A stretch of 7,235 nucleotides of DNA, from NCBI GenBank assembly GCA_900321845.1, contig ONXT01000044.1:1-7235 (forward strand). Reading direction: 5' to 3'. Below the pieces are notes generated by a model that was not told where the DNA came from, did not search any database, and was given only the letters and a program-made list of their open reading frames with translations. This document shows positions 1 through 6,789 of this stretch, piece by piece. The first letter of the stretch is position 1; every line of letters begins with the position of its first letter. The DNA is from an uncultured Bacteroidales bacterium (lineage in GTDB: Bacteria > Bacteroidota > Bacteroidia > Bacteroidales > WCHB1-69). The position numbers and the translations under genes are program-made.

Positions 1-633
1 GATGCCGATGACGGGGATGTGGACGCTTTCCGTCACCTGTTTGGCCACTTCGGCGGGGATTTTCTCAACTACGATGGAGAAGCAGCCGAGTTTTTCCAGC
101 AGTTGCGCGTCGCTGAGCAGTTTTTCCACTTCGGCATCTTCGGTGGCGCGTACGGCGTAAGTCCCGAACTTGTTGATTGACTGGGGAGTAAGTCCGAGAT
201 GGCCCATCACGGGGATGCCGGCGCAGAGGATTCTCTCGATGGACTCGTGGATCTCCTCGCCGCCCTCCAGTTTCACAGCATCCGCTCCCGATTCTTTCAT
301 AATGCGGATGGCAGAGTGGAGTGCGTCTTTCGAGTTCCCCTGATAGGTCCCGAATGGCATATCCACCACTACCAGAGCCCTTTCCACAGCGCGTACCACC
401 GACGAAGCGTGGTAAATCATCTCGTCGAGGGTGATGGGAAGTGTGGTTTTGTAACCTGCCATCACGTTGGCGGCGGAGTCGCCCACAAGGATGACATCGA
501 TTTTCGCGATGTCCAATAGTTTTGCGAGAGAGTAGTCGTATGCAGTCAGCATCGCGATTTTCTCGTTCTCATCGCGCATCCGCTGCAAAATCTTCGTTGT
601 GACTTTATTTACGTCGCTTGATAGATAGGCCAT
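1..633 (-). CDS. panB: 3-methyl-2-oxobutanoate hydroxymethyltransferase (ketopantoate hydroxymethyltransferase), 3' end outside window
   Basis: PanB makes ketopantoate from 2-oxoisovalerate and 5,10-methylenetetrahydrofolate, the first committed step of pantothenate and coenzyme A synthesis, in the cytoplasm. My translation from ATG at 633 gives 211 codons open to the window edge, about three quarters of the usual 265-275 residues. Visible family signatures are KIAMLTAYDY (25-34), VGDSAANVMAG (50-60) with metal-ligand Asp52, VVDMPFGTYQ (89-98) with Asp91, KLEGG (121-125) with Glu123, GHLGLTPQS (144-152), and VVEKIP (188-193) with Glu190 at the expected catalytic Glu position. The reading stops in the PVIGI segment just before the expected GAG motif, so the missing C-terminus lies to the left. 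It starts 26 bases after the glycosyltransferase stop and has no obvious Shine-Dalgarno site; it is probably cotranscribed with the genes before it. Family assignment is very secure. Confidence 0.96.
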   Translation of the reverse strand, partial: MAYLSSDVNKVTTKILQRMRDENEKIAMLTAYDYSLAKLLDIAKIDVILVGDSAANVMAGYKTTLPITLDEMIYHASSVVRAVERALVVVDMPFGTYQGNSKDALHSAIRIMKESGADAVKLEGGEEIHESIERILCAGIPVMGHLGLTPQSINKFGTYAVRATEDAEVEKLLSDAQLLEKLGCFSIVVEKIPAEVAKQVTESVHIPVIGI

Positions 634-659
634 TTTTTATCAATGATGAATGATGTTGA

Positions 660-1616
660 TTAGCAATCGATTTTCTTTTCAATTTGGTACTTGTTGCGGT
701 TGACGTCGGCGCTGGAAATCAGTTCGCCGATGAAACCTGCGAGGAAGAGCTGGCAGCCGATAATGATCGCGATCAGTGCCAGGTAGAACAAGGGCTGGTC
801 CGTTACCTGACGGAATACTTCGCCATGGGATTGCAGTACTAATTTCTTGATGATGAGGATGATAGCGAGAATTATTCCAATGAAGAAGGTCACGCTGCCC
901 CACAAGCCGAAGAAGTGCATCGGTTGTTTTTTGAAGCGGTTGGTGAAGGTCAGCGTCATCAAATCCAGGTAGCCGTTCACGAAGCGGTTCCATCCGAATT
1001 TGGAGGTCCCGTATTTCCGTTTTTGATGGTGAACCACCTTTTCGCCGATTTTCGAGAAGCCCGCCCATTTCGCAATTACGGGAATGTAACGGTGCATTTC
1101 GCTGTAAATGTCGATGTTCTTTACCACCTCGTTGCGGTAGGCTTTCAGCCCGCAATTGAAGTCGTGCAGCTTGATGCCGGAGATGCGGCGCGTAGTCCAG
1201 TTGAACAGCTTGGAGGGGATGTTCTTGAGAAGTACATTGTCGTAACGCTTTTGTTTCCAGCCGGATACGACATCGTAGCCTTCGTTGACAATCATTCTGT
1301 ACAGTTCCGGAATCTCGTCGGGGCTGTCTTGCAAGTCGGCATCCATCGTGATGACCACATTCCCTTGACATGCGGCGAAAGCGGTGTTCAGCGCGGCGGA
1401 TTTGCCGTAATTTCTGCGGAATTTGATGCCCTTGATGTTCGGGTTCTTGCTATGAAGCTCTTCAATCACCTTCCATGAACGATCGGTGGAGCCATCGTCC
1501 ACCATGATGATTTCGTAGCTCAACGTCTGTTCCGCCGTAACGCGTTCAATCCATGCCGTCAACTCGGGAAGTGATTCCTCTTCGTTGTATAATGGGATAA
1601 TAACAGATAAATCCAT
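660..1616 (-). CDS. GT2 family glycosyltransferase, polyprenyl-phosphate sugar transferase (DPM1/GtrB-like) with two C-terminal membrane helices
   Basis: The 318-residue protein is a complete GT-A family 2 enzyme of the kind that moves a sugar from a nucleotide donor onto undecaprenyl phosphate at the inner face of the cytoplasmic membrane. Visible motifs are SVIIPLYNEEESLPEL at the N-terminus (4-19), VDDGSTD (39-45), the metal-binding DADLQD (92-97), DFNCGLKAYR (152-161) and RKYGTSK (200-206), which matches the R-x-x-G-x-SK signature of this subfamily. Two hydrophobic helices follow at about 236-257 and 275-298, ending in a short basic tail. Length and layout match Bacteroidota homologues found beside DUF4199 genes, as here. 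The sugar and final acceptor cannot be read from the sequence; envelope glycan or lipid modification is an inference. The ATG at 1616 lies 26 bases after the DUF4199 stop, just past a tandem repeat. A flipped-sugar-lipid role fits better than a secreted-polysaccharide synthase. Confidence 0.93.
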   Translation of the reverse strand: MDLSVIIPLYNEEESLPELTAWIERVTAEQTLSYEIIMVDDGSTDRSWKVIEELHSKNPNIKGIKFRRNYGKSAALNTAFAACQGNVVITMDADLQDSPDEIPELYRMIVNEGYDVVSGWKQKRYDNVLLKNIPSKLFNWTTRRISGIKLHDFNCGLKAYRNEVVKNIDIYSEMHRYIPVIAKWAGFSKIGEKVVHHQKRKYGTSKFGWNRFVNGYLDLMTLTFTNRFKKQPMHFFGLWGSVTFFIGIILAIILIIKKLVLQSHGEVFRQVTDQPLFYLALIAIIIGCQLFLAGFIGELISSADVNRNKYQIEKKIDC

Positions 1617-1625
1617 CTCTTTATA

Positions 1626-1665
1626 CTTAATCTTTTAATCTCTTAATCTTTTAATCCTTCAATCT
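1626..1665 (-). repeat. Five-copy 8-bp tandem repeat across the DUF4199 stop codon
   Basis: Read on the minus strand, five consecutive octamers occur: AGATTGAA (1665-1658), GGATTAAA (1657-1650), AGATTAAG (1649-1642), AGATTAAA (1641-1634) and AGATTAAG (1633-1626). Units 2-3 and 4-5 also make a 16-bp duplication with 15 identical bases. The first units encode the last residues of the DUF4199 protein (EGLKD) and supply its TAA stop at 1645-1643; the rest fill most of the gap before the glycosyltransferase ATG at 1616. Such arrays can change copy number by replication slippage. No stem-loop or known repeat family is evident. Confidence 0.85.
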
Positions 1666-2530
1666 CCTCATTCTCCTCACTCGCGCTACACACTCTTTTT
1701 TCTTTTCTGTAAAGGAAAAGCGCGACGAAGATGTTCAGGAAAATCCCGTAGATGAGTATGCTCAGCGTATTGGATGCCGCAAGGGCCATGGCATCCCTGT
1801 AAAAGGGAATCGTACCTTTTCCTCTCTCGCTTTCAATTCTGTTGGCAAAAACATCTATCGCATGAATGCTGTCGTAGGAGGCAGCAATGATTTCCAGACT
1901 GGTCGTGTCAATTGCAATATTGTTGGGAAGCGATTTCGTCAGTGCGTGGAGGGTGGACTCCGCTTCAAAGTTGAAGGAGTCGAGGCGGTAGGTGCGGCTG
2001 CGTTGAACCAGCTGCTTTTCAAAAGCGTCCATGATGACCTGGAGACCGCTATCCACCTTCCGATACTCGGCCGTGTCGATGTCGGTTTTCGCCTCCTGCT
2101 TGATGACGACCTTCCGAACCTCGGTGCAGTAATGCCGGATCTCCATCGTAGTGACCGTGTCTTTTCCGATGGCTGTTTTCCTCAGTCCGAAATTCTTGTC
2201 GTTGACTTTGTCAATCCCCTTCGGGTCGATGTAGTTATAATGAATCAGATAGTAGCCGAAAGCGACGATGGCGGCCACGAAAACGATGCCGATGCCTACG
2301 ACAAATGCTTTGGGAAAGGAGATGATGCCGTCTTGCAGTTTGTCGCGCACCTCCTTGATGCCGAGGTATAGCAGGAACACGATGCACGCCACCACTGCAA
2401 ATTCCACCACCGGACCGAACTCATAGTCGATGCTTTCGCCGAAATAGGTGAGCAGTTTAATGAGAGAAAGCCCTGCTCCAAGCAAGGCTCCCCATTTTAA
2501 TATCGTAATGATTTTCGAATGATTTTTCAT
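1643..2530 (-). CDS. DUF4199 family membrane protein with an enlarged extracytoplasmic loop
   Basis: A 295-residue membrane protein of unknown function. The N-terminal part resembles DUF4199: helices at about 10-29, 39-57 and 74-97, with the typical GIKEVRDKLQDG and ISFPKAFVVGIG stretch (57-81) and the YIDPKGIDK segment (100-108) after the third helix. A fourth helix lies at about 252-274, followed by a basic then very acidic tail (EENEEIEGLKD). Between helices 3 and 4 is a soluble region of roughly 150 residues, longer than I expect for the family, probably extracytoplasmic. The ATG at 2530 is preferred. An in-frame TTG at 2551 would add seven residues (MIHGIIL), but it lies within a promoter-like element and has no better ribosome site. 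The gene lies 30 bases after ppiD and upstream of the GT2 gene, its usual partner in Bacteroidota. A role linked to that glycosyltransferase is guilt by association only. Confidence 0.82.
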   Translation of the reverse strand: MKNHSKIITILKWGALLGAGLSLIKLLTYFGESIDYEFGPVVEFAVVACIVFLLYLGIKEVRDKLQDGIISFPKAFVVGIGIVFVAAIVAFGYYLIHYNYIDPKGIDKVNDKNFGLRKTAIGKDTVTTMEIRHYCTEVRKVVIKQEAKTDIDTAEYRKVDSGLQVIMDAFEKQLVQRSRTYRLDSFNFEAESTLHALTKSLPNNIAIDTTSLEIIAASYDSIHAIDVFANRIESERGKGTIPFYRDAMALAASNTLSILIYGIFLNIFVALFLYRKEKRVCSASEENEEIEGLKD

Positions 2531-2548
2531 AAGGATAATCCCGTGTAT

Positions 2549-2556
2549 CAAACGTA
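2549..2556 (-). promoter_or_regulatory. Possible Bacteroidota -7 promoter element before the DUF4199 gene
   Basis: The minus strand reads TACGTTTG, an exact match to TAnnTTTG, 18 bases before the ATG at 2530 and within the ppiD-DUF4199 gap. No TTTG-type -33 element is present at the right distance upstream, which is ppiD coding sequence. Six fixed bases are expected by chance about once or twice per strand in a window of this size, so this is only a candidate internal promoter. Confidence 0.28.
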
Positions 2557-2560
2557 TGGA

Positions 2561-4984
2561 TTAGTTTGATTTGTAGAAGACGTGTCTGCGGTCAACGATT
2601 TTGGCATCGTTTTGCAAATCGTTGTAAACCAATGATTTGACAATAGTGATGAGGTTGTCGCCTTGTTGCAGCCTTTGTTTGAGAGTGGTCATGAAAGCGC
2701 TGTTCATCATTGCGTTTTCATTCATCGGCTGGGTGTTCTTTTCAACTTTTTGAACGGCTGCGAGGTACACTCTGTTTTTGCTGCTGACGATGTTGGCTTT
2801 GCCATCGGCGGGCAGACCTGCGATTTTGCCTACCACTGCGGTTTCGAGCATCTGGTTGAATTCGGAGAAGTTGATGTTCATGGAGTCAACTCTTGCTTGA
2901 TATTTGGTTGCGAGGGCTGCCATATTGCTGCCGGCGAGTTCTTTCTTCAGTTGTTCTTCCACTGCGGCGGCTCTCTTTTCAGCCTTCACTTCAGCAATGA
3001 CGCGGTCTTTCACGTCTTCGAATTTGGGGTCTTGCGCTTTGACGATGGATTTGATACCTGCGATGATGTAGGCGTCGTTATCCACGATGCGTTCGCCGGT
3101 CATCTGGTTGAAGTGGTAGATCTGACCTTTGAATACGGTGGTTGAAACCTGATTTGTTTTGTTTTGGATTTTCTTGTCTTCGTCGAATGCCCAGCTGATG
3201 GCGGGACGGCACATCAACATAAAGTTGAAGTTGTCGAGAGAAACGGAACTTTGCATATTGGTGACATCGGTTCCATGAACGAGGATGGCGCTTTCTTTTT
3301 GCGCGATTTCGTTCATCTTGGCTACGTCCGGGCTGTTTTTGGAGATGTTGTTGGCTTTGGCGCGGGCGAGTTTGTCAGTTTCGTTGGAGATGCGAACCGG
3401 TACAGGATAGAGCACGTATTGGCGTTTTTCCATGAAGGCTCTCTTGTCCATCACTTGGAATACGATGTAAACGCCGTTTTGTTCCTGTGTGAAAACGTAG
3501 GTTTGGCCGTTTGCGGTGGACATCAAGTTGTTGTACAGGTTGTGGCTGGTGGTATCGGTGGCCAAATCGGTGAACCAGAAGGTGGTGTCGTTGCCGAATG
3601 CGTTCGGGTATTTGCTCATCAGGGCGGTAGCAGCGCTCATCGGTTGTCCGTTGATGGCGTTTGCGATGCTGTCGGCCAGCGTTTTGGCGTCCTCTTTCGT
3701 GCGGGTGGACTTGCTGTTTTCGTTTCCTTCCACTTTGAAGTCAACGGCGAGACCGATTACTTGGATGGAGTCGGGGCGGACGGCCACGGCGTTGATTTTG
3801 CCGAAGTAGTAAATGCCGTTTTCATACATGGCGGGAGAGATGAAGGTGCCTGCGCCGTGAGTGTAGATGAAGGAGTCGAGGGCGGCGGGCATTCTCGGGG
3901 GATTCTGCTCGTTGGTGTAGAACTTGGCGTAAGCGGTTTTGCCGCGTTCCAAATAGAGGGCTGTGTCAATTTGGGCGAAGCTGGCTTTTTTGTAATCGTA
4001 GTTGAATACGTTGTGGAGGTTTTGTTGCGCGGCGTTGTAGTTGAATACGCGTTTGCGGTCGATTTTCACCTCGTTTTGTGCGAAGTCGTTGATGTTCGCG
4101 CTTTGTTGGAAACGGTTGTAGATGGCATCCACAGTGTCTTTGACCGCTTTTGCATCCGTCTCACTTGCCGCAATCGGAACCACTGCGAAATCGATGTCTC
4201 TTACAGTTGTATGGGTGGTGAAATGATCTTTGTGGGCTTTGAAGTACTCTTTGGCTTCGTTGTCGCTGACTTCGATCTTCAGGTTGTCGAATGCCGGGTT
4301 GTTGATGTCGATGCTGGCGAGGTTGACGGAGATTTTGTCGTTGTCCTTGTTCATCTGTTCCATCAGGCTCTTTGAAAAATAGAGCGAGTTGGCGGCCAAT
4401 CCGAAGTAGGTGTTCTCTTTGGCGTCCATCACGGCGATTCTCTCGATGGCTTTATAAATATTGTAAATGTCGCCTTGTCCGCGATAGTCGTTGATGTTCT
4501 CGAAAGCTTGGATGATTTGTTCGCCGCTTGCGCCCTGTTGGACGAATTTTTGTGCCACGCTGAACAGATAGTACTCTGCGTTGTTGGTCGGCTGGCTCTT
4601 CAAACTGCTGGTGAGTTTTTCGTTGATGCCTTCAATCATTTCGTCTGAAAAACCCATGCCGAGTTGGTTGAGTTGTTCGTCAAGAAGGGTTTCGTGTTTG
4701 AATTGTTCCCAAGTGTATTCGTGGATTTGGGCGTCGAAATCCTCGTCGCCTGAGATGTTGTCTTGAAGGAACGAGAATAACAATCTGTTTTGTTCGTAAT
4801 AGGTCTGGTAGGTATTGTCGCGGTCGTATCTCACCTTGTTGTCATTCACCTGTACCACGAGGTATCTGTTGGTGATGGAAGGAATGACGTGGGTAAGGTC
4901 ACCCACGATGAATGCGAGCAGTGCAATACCGATGATGATCATTAATGCTACTCCATGCTTGCGAATTTTGCCAATTGCTGCCAT
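2561..4984 (-). CDS. PpiD/SurA-like membrane-anchored periplasmic peptidylprolyl isomerase or chaperone
   Basis: An 807-residue protein with a single N-terminal membrane anchor (about 11-30), after a short basic cytoplasmic head (MAAIGKIRKHG), and a large periplasmic body. The head, anchor and adjoining SurA_N-like helical region (about 45-210) match the PpiD-type proteins of Bacteroidota, which help outer-membrane and secreted proteins fold. The middle (about 395-530) aligns by pattern with a parvulin domain: RPDSIQVIGLAVDF, then a KEDAKTLADSIANAI helix, then FWFTDL. However, the His-Ile-Leu type catalytic strand is replaced by IGLAV, and the expected histidines are absent. The C-terminal part (about 560-807) is alpha-helical and charged and includes FEDVKDRVIAEVKAEKRAA (655-673), a segment usual at the end of these proteins. 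It is rather longer than the roughly 700 residues usual for such homologues. It starts at ATG 4984, preceded by a weak purine stretch (AAGAAAG), and probably heads its own transcription unit. Chaperone function is safer than isomerase activity. Confidence 0.88.
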   Translation of the reverse strand: MAAIGKIRKHGVALMIIIGIALLAFIVGDLTHVIPSITNRYLVVQVNDNKVRYDRDNTYQTYYEQNRLLFSFLQDNISGDEDFDAQIHEYTWEQFKHETLLDEQLNQLGMGFSDEMIEGINEKLTSSLKSQPTNNAEYYLFSVAQKFVQQGASGEQIIQAFENINDYRGQGDIYNIYKAIERIAVMDAKENTYFGLAANSLYFSKSLMEQMNKDNDKISVNLASIDINNPAFDNLKIEVSDNEAKEYFKAHKDHFTTHTTVRDIDFAVVPIAASETDAKAVKDTVDAIYNRFQQSANINDFAQNEVKIDRKRVFNYNAAQQNLHNVFNYDYKKASFAQIDTALYLERGKTAYAKFYTNEQNPPRMPAALDSFIYTHGAGTFISPAMYENGIYYFGKINAVAVRPDSIQVIGLAVDFKVEGNENSKSTRTKEDAKTLADSIANAINGQPMSAATALMSKYPNAFGNDTTFWFTDLATDTTSHNLYNNLMSTANGQTYVFTQEQNGVYIVFQVMDKRAFMEKRQYVLYPVPVRISNETDKLARAKANNISKNSPDVAKMNEIAQKESAILVHGTDVTNMQSSVSLDNFNFMLMCRPAISWAFDEDKKIQNKTNQVSTTVFKGQIYHFNQMTGERIVDNDAYIIAGIKSIVKAQDPKFEDVKDRVIAEVKAEKRAAAVEEQLKKELAGSNMAALATKYQARVDSMNINFSEFNQMLETAVVGKIAGLPADGKANIVSSKNRVYLAAVQKVEKNTQPMNENAMMNSAFMTTLKQRLQQGDNLITIVKSLVYNDLQNDAKIVDRRHVFYKSN

Positions 4985-5040
4985 AATCTTTCTTAAATGT
5001 TATTGGTTTACTTATATTCTATATTACAAAATTTAGGGTG

Positions 5041-5048
5041 CAAAAGTA
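5041..5048 (-). promoter_or_regulatory. Candidate Bacteroidota promoter (-7 element) for the ppiD-DUF4199-GT2-panB unit
   Basis: The minus strand reads TACTTTTG, an exact match to the Bacteroidota -7 consensus TAnnTTTG, 56 bases before the ppiD ATG. It lies in the longest intergenic gap of the window (4985-5079). A run of ten A residues (5061-5052) lies just upstream. I found no clean TTTG at the -33 position; the sequence there is CCAAAACTG. Transcription would start about 5-8 bases below 5041, giving a 5' leader of roughly 50 AT-rich bases. Position and exact match make this the best promoter candidate here, but the absent -33 box limits certainty. Confidence 0.55.
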
Positions 5049-5079
5049 CGATTTTTTTTTTCAGTTTTGGACGGGCTGT

Positions 5080-5649
5080 CTATTTTTTTTTCCAAGGGTG
5101 CCCCAGCAATGCTTCTGCCTTCGTAATATCTTTGTTTACAATGTATTCCCTGATTTTGGACGAGCGGACTTTGTTGTCCGATAAAATAAATTCTGGGATG
5201 AGGATGATTTCAATTCCCTTTTTTACGCAGATTCCCTGCATCGTTTTACAATTTCCCTCCCGATTGTGCCCTACGTTGTGGTTTGGCCCCATGACCAACG
5301 CCTTCACCCCGATTTTTTCAGTTAAAAAATCTAAAAATTGTGTGAATGAGAGTTGGGAAAAACCAATCGTGAACGGAATGATGATTAGATTGTCAATCTC
5401 TTCCGCCGCAATCAGTTCGATGTTTTCTTCCAAGGTGTTGATGAGGAAAAAATCCTGCTCCGGATGCAGAACCTGCTGAGGATGAGGATGGAACGTGATG
5501 ACAATGCTTTCCCCTTCGTATCTTTTCGCACCCGCCTTCACATATTCCAGAATCTGCTGGTGGCCGAGGTGTACCCCGTCGAACGAGCCGACCGTGACGA
5601 CTGGGTTAACAAATTTGGGCAGATTCTCTAAACTTCTGAAAATGCGCAT
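5080..5649 (-). CDS. ribF: FAD synthetase (FMN adenylyltransferase) domain protein, RibF lacking the riboflavin kinase domain
   Basis: RibF normally phosphorylates riboflavin to FMN with its C-terminal domain and adenylylates FMN to FAD with its N-terminal nucleotidyltransferase domain. This 189-residue protein holds only the second activity. It shows the HxGH-type nucleotide motif in VTVGSFDGVHLGHQQIL (18-34), TFHPHPQQVLHP (52-63), the segment GPNHNVGHNREGN (121-133) where bifunctional enzymes usually read G-x-D-x-x-F-G, and the RSSKIREYI block (162-170) corresponding to the SST/SxxIR motif. The protein then ends at LLGHPWKKK, exactly where the kinase domain (G-x-V-x-x-G and GFPTANL) would begin. 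Full-length RibF is near 300 residues. The ATG at 5649 follows the oppC stop by six bases in the same frame, so it is probably translated with oppC. The assignment of the N-terminal domain is secure; whether the protein is a functional single-domain enzyme or a remnant cannot be decided from the sequence. Confidence 0.92.
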   Translation of the reverse strand: MRIFRSLENLPKFVNPVVTVGSFDGVHLGHQQILEYVKAGAKRYEGESIVITFHPHPQQVLHPEQDFFLINTLEENIELIAAEEIDNLIIIPFTIGFSQLSFTQFLDFLTEKIGVKALVMGPNHNVGHNREGNCKTMQGICVKKGIEIILIPEFILSDNKVRSSKIREYIVNKDITKAEALLGHPWKKK

Positions 5650-5655
5650 CTCTTT

Positions 5656-6783
5656 CTAATTTCTAACACTTAATGCATTGCGTAACGCATTGCCTATCAG
5701 CATGAACGACAGTACCAACAGCATAATGGCGATGCCCGGGATGATGGCCAAGTAGGCGTTGTCCAAGACGATGTATGCGTAGTTCTCCTTCATCATCATG
5801 CCCCACGACGGGGTAGGGGGCTGCACGCCGATACCCAGGAAACTCAACCCTGCCTCCATCAGAATGGCGGACGAGAAGTTGGAGGCGGCAATCACAATCA
5901 CCGTGCCCGACACATTGGGCAGGATGTGTTTCCAAATAATGTGCAAACTGTTGTACCCCAGCGCTTTGCCGGCTTCCACGAACTCTTTTTCGCGTAGGCT
6001 TATGATCTGTCCGCGCACCACCCTCGCCACATCCACCCACATGGTGAGCCCGATGGCCATGAAAATCTGCCAGAAGCCTTTGCCTAATGCAAAGCTGATG
6101 GCGATGACCAGCAGCAGTGTCGGGATGGACCACACCACGTTGATAAACCACATCAGCACATCGTCCACCCAGCCGCGGAAATAGCCTGCGATGGATCCGA
6201 TGAGGATGCCGATGACCAGCGCGATGAACACCGAGATGCCGCCCACCGCCAGACTGATTCGCGTGCCGATGAGCAGTTGGCTGAGCACGTCGCGCCCGTA
6301 GCGGTCGGTTCCCAAGATGAATTTCTTCGTTATAACCGGCTGGTCGTCACATATTTCGCTACGCTTATACCCGATTTCCGCTTCCTTGCCGGCATCCAGC
6401 AGGTGTACATAAACCGAGTCGCCGGTCTCGCGGTAACTCTCAATCGGAATGGTCTGGTAGCGGTCGGGTTGCCCGAAGAGCATTTTGTGGAAAACGTTGT
6501 ATTCAGGGACTTCCTGGGGCTGTTTCACTTGCAGCATTTTCACGGTGAATCCCGGATTCCGGATGGCGATTTCCAGTTGCTGGTGATTGCAGTAGGGGGA
6601 ATGGTCGGGGGTAATCAAGTAGCCGACGATAGCCACTACAATCATCAGTAGGATGTATCCCAAGGAAATAAGACCCTGCTTCTCCTTCCGAAAACGTTTC
6701 CATGTCAGTTCGGAAAGAGAAACGGCCTTGTATTCCTTCTTTTTTCTAAAGTGTTTGATGGTTTTCTGCTTTCGTAAATGCAA
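5656..6783 (-). CDS. ABC transporter permease, OppC/DppC type (peptide or oligopeptide import)
   Basis: This is an inner-membrane permease subunit of a peptide/nickel-class ABC importer. It has a basic cytoplasmic N-terminus, a first helix at about 38-58, then a periplasmic segment of about 95 residues. The family landmark LGTDRYGRDVLSQLLIGTR (157-175) follows, with further helices near 176-200, 212-233, 236-255, 292-312 and 343-366. The ATPase-coupling EAA loop is clear: EAGKALGYNSLHIIWKHILP (270-289). The segment GLSFLGIGVQPPTPSWG (312-328) is diagnostic of OppC/DppC. At 375 residues it is longer than the usual 300 because of the loop after helix 1. No methionine codon exists near the N-terminus: the stop of kamD lies in the same frame three codons upstream, so the TTG at 6783 is the likely start, though AGGGGA lies unusually close to it. 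Partner OppB, ATPase and binding-protein genes are not in the window. The substrate is not determinable. Confidence 0.93.
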   Translation of the reverse strand: MHLRKQKTIKHFRKKKEYKAVSLSELTWKRFRKEKQGLISLGYILLMIVVAIVGYLITPDHSPYCNHQQLEIAIRNPGFTVKMLQVKQPQEVPEYNVFHKMLFGQPDRYQTIPIESYRETGDSVYVHLLDAGKEAEIGYKRSEICDDQPVITKKFILGTDRYGRDVLSQLLIGTRISLAVGGISVFIALVIGILIGSIAGYFRGWVDDVLMWFINVVWSIPTLLLVIAISFALGKGFWQIFMAIGLTMWVDVARVVRGQIISLREKEFVEAGKALGYNSLHIIWKHILPNVSGTVIVIAASNFSSAILMEAGLSFLGIGVQPPTPSWGMMMKENYAYIVLDNAYLAIIPGIAIMLLVLSFMLIGNALRNALSVRN

Positions 6784-6789
6784 ATTCCC

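Noticed and set aside
199..519. Plus-strand open frame of 106 codons near the left edge
   Set aside because: It is antisense to panB, whose minus-strand translation is open across the whole region and matches the family motif by motif.
634..659. Short CATCATT direct repeat in the GT2-panB gap
   Set aside because: Two seven-base copies in an AT-rich spacer can easily arise by chance, with no link to a known element.
915..1478. Plus-strand frame of 187 codons, and an overlapping minus-strand frame at 679-1371
   Set aside because: Both overlap the GT2 gene, whose own frame carries every expected motif; neither product has recognisable features.
1862..2371. Plus-strand frame of 169 codons
   Set aside because: It is antisense to the DUF4199 gene and has no domain or ribosome site that would support expression.
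2531..2551. TTG at 2551 as the start of the DUF4199 gene
   Set aside because: The ATG at 2530 gives a normal N-terminus for the family; the TTG adds seven residues and falls inside a TAnnTTTG-like element.
3164..4375. A 403-codon open frame on the plus strand opposite ppiD
   Set aside because: It lies wholly antisense to a clear gene, has a low-complexity Val/Gly/Phe-rich composition with no recognisable domain, and arises from ppiD codon bias.
5083..5091. Nine-base A-tract at the ribF 3' end as a sequencing error hiding the kinase domain
   Set aside because: Shifting the frame either way gives an early stop and no kinase motifs, and there is no room for a domain of about 120 residues before ppiD.
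5069..5091. Possible hairpin plus T-run (plus strand) resembling a terminator
   Set aside because: The stem would be only about three base pairs, and it would act on plus-strand transcription, where there is no gene.
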